Shown: positions 19,711 through 26,696 of the stretch, in pieces
How the letters are laid out: every line of letters starts with the position of its first letter
How positions within the stretch are numbered: position 1 is the stretch's first letter
Assembly: GCA_031269775.1 (NCBI GenBank)
Contig: JAISYQ010000022.1
Coordinates: 1-39,477, forward strand
Reading direction: 5' to 3'
From: Streptococcaceae bacterium
GTDB lineage: Bacteria; Bacillota; Bacilli; Lactobacillales; Streptococcaceae
Length of the DNA stretch: 39,477 bases
Made by a program: the position numbers and the translations under genes
Notes under the pieces: generated by a model
Database searches by the model: none
What the model saw: the letters and a program-made list of their open reading frames with translations, nothing else
What the model was told of the DNA's origin: nothing

Positions 19711-20465
19711 CCTTCACCTCGACTAAAAAGATTGGTCATTGTATCACTGATCGTTGATAAGAATTTTTGATTTGACTGAACCCCTTTATAAAGCTGATGA
19801 AAAATACGCCCATCGCGAATAAATAATACTCTTGATGAACAACTAGCTGCTAAAGATGAGTGTGTAACCATCAAAATCGTCTGACCTTGCTTATTAAAAC
19901 CTTCCAACAAACGTAATAACTCTTCTGAATTTTTCGAATCCAACGCTCCAGTTGGCTCATCACCAAGTAAAATTTCAGGTCTTGTGATTAAGGCTCTAGC
20001 AACGGCAACTCTTTGTTTTTGACCACCAGACAATTCATAAGGATATTTTTCAAGCAAGTCTTCTATACCAAGTGCTTTAGCAATAAGAGATAGACGTTTT
20101 TTCTTATTTTCGGTATCTCTACTTAGGACCAATGGAAGATAAATATTATCCTTTACTGAAAAAGTGTCCAATAAATTAAAATCTTGAAAAATAAATCCTA
20201 ACTTTTCTCTGCAAAATTTAGCCAAATCTTTTTCTTTAATACTATCTGTTTTTTCGCCGTTGATAGAAATAAAACCTTTGGTAGGCATGTCCAGTGTGGC
20301 AATGGTGTTAAGAAGTGTCGATTTGCCTGAACCGCTCTCTCCCATAATGGCGATAAACTCACCACGTTCAACGGCAAAATTTACATCTTTAAGTGCAGCT
20401 ACCGCTGCCTTTTTAAACTTTGTTTGATAAACTTTTTGCACATGTTCAACTTTTAATAAACTCAT
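19707..20465 (-). CDS. bceA: Bce-type ABC transporter ATPase
   Basis: ATPase partner of BceB. 252 residues with Walker [10 protein letters not shown] (about 42-50), Q-loop FIFQDFNLLD, signature LSGGQKQRVAVARAL, Walker B ILLGDEPTGALD and H-loop THSS. The segment after about residue 225 is a short family-variable tail. GGAGAG precedes the ATG. The first part of the gene and its promoter are duplicated almost exactly at 30220-30586, where the copy is broken. Confidence 0.96.
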   Translation of the reverse strand: MSLLKVEHVQKVYQTKFKKAAVAALKDVNFAVERGEFIAIMGESGSGKSTLLNTIATLDMPTKGFISINGEKTDSIKEKDLAKFCREKLGFIFQDFNLLDTFSVKDNIYLPLVLSRDTENKKKRLSLIAKALGIEDLLEKYPYELSGGQKQRVAVARALITRPEILLGDEPTGALDSKNSEELLRLLEGFNKQGQTILMVTHSSLAASCSSRVLFIRDGRIFHQLYKGVQSNQKFLSTISDTMTNLFSRGEG

Positions 20466-20489
20466 CTTATTCTCTCCTTTTACTTATCT

Positions 20490-20564
20490 TCCATATTTAG
20501 TTTAACAGCAAAAGACAACCAAAAGACCTTACAACTTATTGTAGTAACTAACGAAGTTGTAAGG
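20490..20564 (-). promoter_or_regulatory. bceA promoter with inverted-repeat operator (copy A)
   Basis: A perfect 11-bp inverted repeat (CCTTACAACTT at 20527-20537, AAGTTGTAAGG at 20554-20564) lies upstream of a possible promoter read on the minus strand: TTGTCT (20513-20518), 17 bp, TATGGA (20490-20495). The position fits a response-regulator site activating a Bce-type operon from just upstream of a weak -35. That the regulator is the BceR-like protein at 31602-32240 is inference, supported by the same site at 30533-30570 directly after the kinase gene. Confidence 0.55.
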
Positions 20565-20603
20565 TTGGAAATTGTTTTAAATTTTGATTAATTTTATAAA
20601 CAT

Positions 20604-20778
20604 TTAGAGTTTGTTAACTTGTCTCTTTGTTGATGAATTTTTTGAGAAATTTTTGCACAATTCTAGGCTAAGCATAAACTTTTAGGTAACAGATAAGAGA
20701 AAACAAAGTTTTCTGTCGACGAAGTGTAAAAAATTACTCTAAAATTCGCAATTATGGAGAAAAGTTAACAGGCTCTAA
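20604..20778. mobile_element. MITE-like element with 22-bp terminal inverted repeats
   Basis: A 175-bp non-coding segment bounded by TTAGAGTTTGTTAACTTGTC (left) and, inverted, TTAGAGCCTGTTAACTTTTC (right); the ends match at 19 of 22 positions. It contains no open frame. Its right half (20679-20778) recurs inverted at 29148-29252 and its left half recurs inverted up to 28902. The ends resemble IS5-group termini. It has cut into an ABC ATPase gene at 20775-20807. Confidence 0.65.
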
Positions 20779-20807
20779 GAAAATGATAAATTCTTAACTT
20801 TTATCAT
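20775..20807 (-). pseudogene. Eleven-codon stub of an ABC transporter ATPase gene
   Basis: On the minus strand AAAGGAG and an ATG at 20805-20807 begin MIKVKNLSFS and then run into the MITE, whose first bases supply the stop. MIKVKNLSFS is a typical opening of an ABC ATPase. This looks like the surviving start of a gene that once continued the transporter cluster. Confidence 0.55.
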
Positions 20808-20829
20808 ATTAACTCCTTTATTCATATAT

Positions 20830-20885
20830 CGCTAATAAGGCAATTAGCGTAGACATGAGTATTTCGTGTCTAGGATTTTATCCTA
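20830..20885 (-). other. Three tandem short hairpins after the ABC exporter
   Basis: Three inverted repeats sit back to back: TAGGAT/ATCCTA (20871-20885), TAGACA/TGTCTA (20850-20872) and CGCTAAT/ATTAGCG (20830-20849). None is followed by a T-run, so this is not a normal terminator. It may stabilise or attenuate the transcript between the exporter and the truncated ATPase. Confidence 0.4.
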
Positions 20886-20896
20886 AAATCAAAATT

Positions 20897-22600
20897 TTAA
20901 AATTTTCGTTCTTTAAGAATCCCGTTTTTTAAAACATACACTCGATCCATGGCTGACAAAATTTTTTCATTATGCGTAATAATCATTAGTATTTTGTTTT
21001 TTGAAAAAGTTAAAAGATTTTCAAAAATTTTTTTCTCCGATTGATGATCTAACCATCTTTCGTACTCATCTAAAATTAATATCTTTGCTTCTTGATTAAA
21101 AAATCGACTCAAATTTAATTTCTGATTTTCACCACCAGAAAGAGCCACTCCATGATTGACAAATCTTTTTGTTATCATTGAAGAAACCCCTTCTTTTTGA
21201 GAGAAAATTTTTTGATGAAGTTGACTAAATTTTAAGGCTGCTTCCACTTTTTTCTCATCCATTTTTTTTGAATTTTTTAGAAAAACATTTTCTGCAACCG
21301 TTAGCGAATAGTTCTCTTGATTTTGCAAAACAACCGCAAAATTGGTACGAAAGTCTTCTAAATTATAGTTTTTGCTATCCATTCCATTGATAAATATCGT
21401 TTGATCAGGTGGTTCATATAAACGTAATAACAAATGAAGCAACGTGGACTTCCCAGATCCGTTTTCTCCAACAATCGCAATTTTTTCGTTTTGTTTTACT
21501 TTCAACGAAAGATTATTTAAAATTTTTCTCTTTGAATTCACATAAGCAAAGGATAATTGCTTAATTTCTACCTCAAATGGCTGATTTTTATCTAAAAATA
21601 CTTTTTGTTCCGCAGGATCTTTTTTTGACGCGTAGGAATCTACCTCTTCAATGATTTTGAAATAGTTAGAACATTTATTCATATTAATAACAATTTCAGA
21701 ACTTCGCTGCATTTGGCTTAAAAAGGAAAAAAAGGATTGAGTCAAAGCTGAAAAAGTTCCCACAGAGATTCGTCCAAGCCAAGTAATATAAGCAATATAC
21801 AAAGTAATCGAATATTCAAAAAAAGCAAAAATTCCTCCATCAAAATTTGAATAAATGAAAAGTTTCCTTGAAAATTTTTGAATCACTTGAATGACTTTGT
21901 TGGCATTTTCATTCCATTTGTCGATAAAAAAATTCTCCGCTGAATAGACTCGAACATTTTTCACGCCATCATAATGATTCAAAAGACTGGCAAAATAACC
22001 TTTTTGCCGTTCAATCGGAATCATATCTTTTTGTTGTTCCAATTTTAACTGATTGATTTTGTGATTAAAAAATAAATAGAAAAAGAAAATAGCAAATGAG
22101 GTTACAATGATGATTTTACTAATTGAAAAAATATAGATTGCCAACGTAATCATCGAAAGAACATTCGTTATTAAATCGATACAATAATTAAATAAACTAA
22201 AATAAGTTTCCACCAACTCATTTGTAGCTAATGAATTTTTATTACAAAATTCCTGATCTTCAAAATATTTTAAGGGAACTTTAGAAATCGTTTGAAGATA
22301 TTTGGTCATTAATGTCTTCGATATTTCCTCTTGAGCTTTGCTTTTGTATTTAATGTTCGCCCATGAATCATAGCAACAAAAAAAGATTTCAAACAGCAAA
22401 AAAAGAAAAAGAAAAGAAAATAAATGCCAAAAATTGGCTTTTTGGGTTAAGCAATCAATCAAATACTTCATATATAATGCACTAAGAAGCGGGCGTGGAA
22501 TGTCTTTTAGTTTTCCAAAAATTACTGAGATTACATAACCCTTCTTTATTTCCCAAAATCTAGCAATTACTTTAAAAGAATACATTTTCGAAACAATCAT
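20897..22600 (-). CDS. ABC exporter with fused membrane and ATPase domains
   Basis: Type IV ABC exporter half-transporter of 567 residues, expected to work as a dimer. Residues about 1-310 hold six membrane helices. The ATPase domain has Walker A GENGSGKST (about 380), Q-loop VVLQNQE, signature LSGGENQKLNLSRFF and H-loop ITHNE. Walker B with its catalytic Glu is present (ILILDEY), but the usual DEPTSALD reads DEYERWLD. There is no N-terminal C39 peptidase domain, so it cannot itself trim a leader. The start could also be the ATG at 22585. As the last intact gene of the peptide cluster it is a candidate exporter of the mature product. Confidence 0.88.
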   Translation of the reverse strand: MIVSKMYSFKVIARFWEIKKGYVISVIFGKLKDIPRPLLSALYMKYLIDCLTQKANFWHLFSFLFLFLLFEIFFCCYDSWANIKYKSKAQEEISKTLMTKYLQTISKVPLKYFEDQEFCNKNSLATNELVETYFSLFNYCIDLITNVLSMITLAIYIFSISKIIIVTSFAIFFFYLFFNHKINQLKLEQQKDMIPIERQKGYFASLLNHYDGVKNVRVYSAENFFIDKWNENANKVIQVIQKFSRKLFIYSNFDGGIFAFFEYSITLYIAYITWLGRISVGTFSALTQSFFSFLSQMQRSSEIVINMNKCSNYFKIIEEVDSYASKKDPAEQKVFLDKNQPFEVEIKQLSFAYVNSKRKILNNLSLKVKQNEKIAIVGENGSGKSTLLHLLLRLYEPPDQTIFINGMDSKNYNLEDFRTNFAVVLQNQENYSLTVAENVFLKNSKKMDEKKVEAALKFSQLHQKIFSQKEGVSSMITKRFVNHGVALSGGENQKLNLSRFFNQEAKILILDEYERWLDHQSEKKIFENLLTFSKNKILMIITHNEKILSAMDRVYVLKNGILKERKF

Positions 22601-22738
22601 CCTTTATGCAAAATCGGTATTTTTCTATAAACAAATTTAAAAATCTGTCCAAAATTTCTAATAGAGTAAAATTTTTGAAATTCAACAGCTTTCGAATTCT
22701 TTTTCGATACTCAAACGAGTATACTTCCTTCAAAAAAT

Positions 22739-23998
22739 CTAAGTCATTTGATGCTTTTCATAAACACTTACTGCTAGAATAATAAAAATTGGAATGGCAA
22801 AAGCAGCAGTTGCCATCATAACATAAGGCGACCAAAAACCCGTTTGCCCAAAAGGCAAAAAGTTTAGTTCATCATTTGATAGTTGGGCAAACAAAGTATT
22901 TTTTGCTTCCTCTGTAAATCCCCCTAATCCAGCTGATGGAAAAAGACAAACCAGCCATCCCCCTCCTAAAAATTTAGAAACAATACTCGGAAAGAGGCAA
23001 ATGGCAAAACTGATTACCATTGCGGTTAAAGAATTTTTACATTTTGCCGATAAAAATAAACTAACACTTATTATAGCTAGCAAAGAAAAGAGGCCATAGA
23101 AAACAAAAAATCCTTGCGTGCCCCCTACCGTAAAATTTAGAAGGGTCGAAAAAATCATCTGAACGGAAGTTTTTAAACATTCCCGACCAAAAATCGCATT
23201 TGAAAAAAATAAATATAACCCTATGGCAACGAGATATAAAGCAGATAAACAAACAAAGAGGGCGAAGATTTTAATTATGGCTAATCGACGCCGCCCATGC
23301 TTTGTACAGCGGAAAATCGCATCCGCTCCCGTCTCGTAATTATTCGAAAAGGTAGGGACAACCACAACTGTGCATAAAATTACTAATAGAGAAATAAAAA
23401 AATTAAGTGAAACAAACGCCTCTGCTCTATAGCCAAAATACAATTGAAATGGTGTTTTGATTTTTTTATTTAGATTCATCGCTTTCTTTTGAATCTTTGG
23501 ATCATTTTTATATTTTTTCTTGATCCAGTGATTTGTTTGCTGAGAATATTGTTTGTAAAAAGAATCCAGCTTTTTGAGTTGACTTTTCGTCAGGTTTTGA
23601 TCTTCATACACTTTAGAATTTTTCAACGAAATAGGCAGCATTTCCAAAAAAGGTTGAATTGGTAAAATTTCCTTAAAGTAATCTTTCTTGTAAAAAAGGT
23701 TTTCTCCATCCTCTGTGGGGTATCTTTTTTTATAATTTTGATAAATGGTTAATGCTTTTTGCAATTTTTTTGTTGTAACTTCCCCATTGTTTGGTAAAAA
23801 AGATTTTTTTTCACATTGAAGCGTCTCCCTTTTATTCAAAGAAACAATCTTTCCTTGAGAATCTTCATAAGAAATACATCTCACGCTGCCTAATGGGAAA
23901 TAGGGCATAATGATGGATAAAGCGAAAATAAAGAGAAAAAGGACTTTTGTTCGAAGAGAATTTAAAATTCTTTTAATCTCTAACCAAAATAAACGCAC
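22739..23998 (-). CDS. ABC-2 type permease, paralogue 1
   Basis: 419-residue membrane protein: one N-terminal helix after MRLFWLEIKRILNSLRTKV, a hydrophilic extracytoplasmic segment (about 40-190), then about five helices in the C-terminal half. It shares the motifs EIKRIL, NNGEVT, YETGADAI and the length with the permease at 24972-26255, so the two are paralogues that probably pair in one transporter with the ATPase between them. GTG start at 23998, with AAGGA 10 bases before it. Systems of this build often export or give immunity to peptides; the role here is inferred from the neighbouring Cys-rich peptide gene. Confidence 0.8.
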   Translation of the reverse strand: MRLFWLEIKRILNSLRTKVLFLFIFALSIIMPYFPLGSVRCISYEDSQGKIVSLNKRETLQCEKKSFLPNNGEVTTKKLQKALTIYQNYKKRYPTEDGENLFYKKDYFKEILPIQPFLEMLPISLKNSKVYEDQNLTKSQLKKLDSFYKQYSQQTNHWIKKKYKNDPKIQKKAMNLNKKIKTPFQLYFGYRAEAFVSLNFFISLLVILCTVVVVPTFSNNYETGADAIFRCTKHGRRRLAIIKIFALFVCLSALYLVAIGLYLFFSNAIFGRECLKTSVQMIFSTLLNFTVGGTQGFFVFYGLFSLLAIISVSLFLSAKCKNSLTAMVISFAICLFPSIVSKFLGGGWLVCLFPSAGLGGFTEEAKNTLFAQLSNDELNFLPFGQTGFWSPYVMMATAAFAIPIFIILAVSVYEKHQMT

Positions 23999-24072
23999 GT
24001 TAATTTTTTCCTTTTTTTTCAGAGGACAAAGAGAATAGAAACCCTTAGAAAACTTTTTCCTTCATGCTCCAT

Positions 24073-24945
24073 TCATTTAGAATCTTGAGGGAATAACCAA
24101 AAATAAAGATCTTCCAAAGAAGGAGAAACCGAAACGGCCCCATTAAGCTGTGCATCTTCTGATAAATAACGAATTACCATTTGATTATTCCCTTCCTCAC
24201 GTTGATAGATGATCTGCAATTGTTCAGATAGAATGGGAAATTGATCCGCAGAAATCACACTACTCCAAATTTTTCCCTTAACTTTCTTCACCAACTCACT
24301 AACTGAGCCAGAATCAATGATTTTTCCTGCTTTCATAAGAAAAATTTGCTTTGCAACATTCTCAATATCCGAAACGATATGGGTTGAAATGATCACCAAA
24401 CGATTATGAGAAAATTCAGAGATTAAATTGCGAAAACGAATTCGCTCTCCTGGATCCAACCCTGCTGTTGGCTCATCCATCACTAAAATTTTTGGATCAT
24501 TTAGTAAAGCCTGTACAATTCCAACTCGCCTCTTCATTCCGCCGGATAACTGAATGATCTTTTTATTTTTTACATCAGAAAGAAAAACTTGTTTTAGCAA
24601 ATGATCAATTTTTTTGCCGACTTCTTTTGCAGGAATATCTTTTAAAGCCGCAAGATATTCCAAATAATTTTTGACCGTAAAATTGTGATCAAAACCAAAT
24701 TCTTGAGGTAAAAAACCAAAAAGATCTCGATATGCTTCCCCCATAAGATGAATATTTTTCCCATTATAAAGAATTTCTCCAGAAGTTGGTTTTAAAATAT
24801 CTGCAATCATTTGCATTAAGGTCGTCTTACCAGCACCATTTGCTCCAAGTAAACCAATAATTCCTGTTGGAATCTTAAGAGTCACATTATCAACAGCAAG
24901 TTTTTTCCTAAATTTCTTTGTAACGTTTTTTACTTCCAAAACCAT
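24073..24945 (-). CDS. ABC-2 type transporter ATPase
   Basis: ATPase of about 290 residues driving the flanking permeases. It shows Walker A GANGAGKTT (about residues 33-41), Q-loop GFLPQEFG, signature LSGGMKRRVGIVQAL, Walker B ILVMDEPTAGLDP and H-loop STHI, the pattern of bacteriocin-immunity and drug-export ATPases (BcrA/CcmA-like). I take the ATG at 24945 because AAAGGAG lies 7 bases before it; an upstream ATG at 24966 has no ribosome site. Lies between two paralogous permease genes on the same strand. Confidence 0.93.
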   Translation of the reverse strand: MVLEVKNVTKKFRKKLAVDNVTLKIPTGIIGLLGANGAGKTTLMQMIADILKPTSGEILYNGKNIHLMGEAYRDLFGFLPQEFGFDHNFTVKNYLEYLAALKDIPAKEVGKKIDHLLKQVFLSDVKNKKIIQLSGGMKRRVGIVQALLNDPKILVMDEPTAGLDPGERIRFRNLISEFSHNRLVIISTHIVSDIENVAKQIFLMKAGKIIDSGSVSELVKKVKGKIWSSVISADQFPILSEQLQIIYQREEGNNQMVIRYLSEDAQLNGAVSVSPSLEDLYFWLFPQDSK

Positions 24946-24971
24946 ATATTGCTCCTTTAATTTCAATTTGC

Positions 24972-26255
24972 TTAATGTTGGTTATACGCTCGCATTGTCA
25001 GAAATAAGAAAAGGGGAATGGCTAAAACAGCAGCTAGAAGAATTACATAGGGAGACCAAAATCCTGTTGAACCAATGCGCAAAAAATTTATATCCATTAA
25101 TTGCCGATACAAACTATTGCCGCTTCCAACTCCCGCTGATGGAAAAAGGCAAATCAACCAATTCACTTGCCCATTAAAAGGAATCCGTCCGAGTGTAGGA
25201 AAGAAGCAAATTGCAAGACTCATCACAAAGACTGTTAAAGAGTTTTTAAAACAAGCGGATAAAAATAAAGTCAAACTAATCATTGCAAATAGTGTGAGCA
25301 CACCTCCTACAGCGAGAATGATTTGCGTACCTAAAACAGTTGAGTTTAATAAAACAGTCGAATTTAAAGTTGGAGAAGAAACTAACTGAATAGATGTTTT
25401 CAAGCAATCAAAGCCAAAAAGAACATTTGATATCAATAGATGCAAACCTAAACTAAAGACAGATACGAGAAAAAAAAGAAAGAACAAAGCAGAAATTTTC
25501 GTAAACACGAAAAAAAATCGCCCCTTCTTTGTGCAGCGTAAAATCGCATCCGCTCCCGTTTCATAATCATTCGAAAATGTCGGAACGGCAATAATAAGAT
25601 AAAGAACAACGAGCAAAAAAATAAATTCACTAAAAGAAGTAAACGCGGCATTCGTATAACCGGAGTATAGTTGAAATGGTTTTTTAACTTTTGCATTCAT
25701 TTTCATTGCTTTTTTTTGAATCTTTGGCGCACTTTTATATCTTTTATTGATTTGCTGGCGCAGCTGTTGGGAATAAAAGGTATAAAAAGAGTCCACATCT
25801 TGCGGTTTAATTAACGTAAGACCGTCTTCCCAATATTTACCAAAATCTGAACCAGGTTGTTGAGGTGGAATATTAATAAACATCTGAATAATTGATAACA
25901 ATGGAACAATCGGAGAAATTTTTTTCTGTTTTAATTCAGCAACAGTCGTAGTAATATTTTCTTCTTTTCGTGTTTCTGGATATTTCTTTTGAAAATCTTG
26001 AAATGTGCTCAGGGCTTTCTTCAGTTTTGCCGATGTTACTTCTCCGTTATTAGGCCTTTGTATTTTTTTCTTGTATTGCAGCGCCTCTCTCCCAGTCAAC
26101 TCAATAAGTTTTCCTTGAGAATTTTGATACGAAATTTCTTCTTTGTGAATGGGAAAGTAAGCCATAGGTACAGATAATAACAAAATAATCGAAAAGATAA
26201 TTTTTGTCCGCAAGGAACTTAAAATTCTTTTGATTTCTAACCTGAAAAAACGCAT
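24972..26255 (-). CDS. ABC-2 type permease, paralogue 2
   Basis: About 427 residues with the same plan as the permease at 22739-23998: MRFFRLEIKRILSSLRTK, a helix, a hydrophilic segment with SYQNSQGK and NNGEVTSAKLKKAL, the YETGADAILRCTKKGR motif and about five C-terminal helices. The ATG at 26255 is preferred over 26273 because AAAGGA lies inside the codons between them, 9 bases from the second ATG. First transporter gene after the Cys-rich peptide gene, with about 165 bp between them. Confidence 0.82.
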   Translation of the reverse strand: MRFFRLEIKRILSSLRTKIIFSIILLLSVPMAYFPIHKEEISYQNSQGKLIELTGREALQYKKKIQRPNNGEVTSAKLKKALSTFQDFQKKYPETRKEENITTTVAELKQKKISPIVPLLSIIQMFINIPPQQPGSDFGKYWEDGLTLIKPQDVDSFYTFYSQQLRQQINKRYKSAPKIQKKAMKMNAKVKKPFQLYSGYTNAAFTSFSEFIFLLVVLYLIIAVPTFSNDYETGADAILRCTKKGRFFFVFTKISALFFLFFLVSVFSLGLHLLISNVLFGFDCLKTSIQLVSSPTLNSTVLLNSTVLGTQIILAVGGVLTLFAMISLTLFLSACFKNSLTVFVMSLAICFFPTLGRIPFNGQVNWLICLFPSAGVGSGNSLYRQLMDINFLRIGSTGFWSPYVILLAAVLAIPLFLFLTMRAYNQH

Positions 26256-26296
26256 CTCTTTGTTTCCTTTCATAAAAGCTGTGTAAAATCTCTTTA

Positions 26297-26440
26297 TCAG
26301 TGAGTGTTTGAAACAACAGAAGGGAAATTACACTCAACAAACAGTGTTGACAAAGCTGAGCAAAATATCTCTTCTGACATTAAACGTTTCTTACGATGGA
26401 GATCATAAACGTTTTTTTCTTTAACTTTTGCGATTAACAT
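26297..26440 (-). CDS. Possible 47-residue small protein after the precursor gene
   Basis: A frame opens at an ATG inside the last codons of the Cys-rich peptide gene (20 bp overlap) and runs 47 codons, reading MLIAKVKEKNVYDLHRKKRL and then SEEIFCSALSTLFVECNFPS to a TGA. There is no Shine-Dalgarno site, so translation would need coupling. Similar to nothing I recognise; it may be chance. Confidence 0.2.
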   Translation of the reverse strand: MLIAKVKEKNVYDLHRKKRLMSEEIFCSALSTLFVECNFPSVVSNTH

Positions 26441-26642
26441 TTACTGCAATTTTTCTATTCGCTTGATAATGCTTATCGCCTGGATCATCACTACAATCAC
26501 AACCACACCAACCACAGCTATCCTTGCCATTTGCATCTCTTGCTCCGCCAAAAGAACCAGGCCATCTACAACAACAACAAGCTAAATACACTGGTTCTGG
26601 TCCACCGGGTATTCTTCCAATTGGATCAATAATCTTCATCAT
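26421..26642 (-). CDS. Cys-rich RiPP precursor peptide (putative)
   Basis: 73 residues with eight Cys arranged as CCCC (22-25) and CxxCxCxC (43, 46, 48, 50), separated by a Gly-rich RWPGSFGGARDANGKDS loop. The first 20 residues (with IPGGPEPVYL) would be the leader or recognition part, and a Cys-free tail follows residue 51. It lies 54 bp after a radical SAM/SPASM gene and before three transporter modules. AGGAGG is 4 bases before the first ATG and 7 before the second (26639), so the second may be the true start. It resembles Cys-rich substrates of thioether-forming radical SAM enzymes (ranthipeptide or sactipeptide type). The modification is inferred. Confidence 0.75.
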   Translation of the reverse strand: MMKIIDPIGRIPGGPEPVYLACCCCRWPGSFGGARDANGKDSCGWCGCDCSDDPGDKHYQANRKIAVNVNRKS

Positions 26643-26696
26643 TTTTCCTCCTTTTTTCCTAAAAAGTTAAATCATTGAAATCTTCAAAAATTTAAA

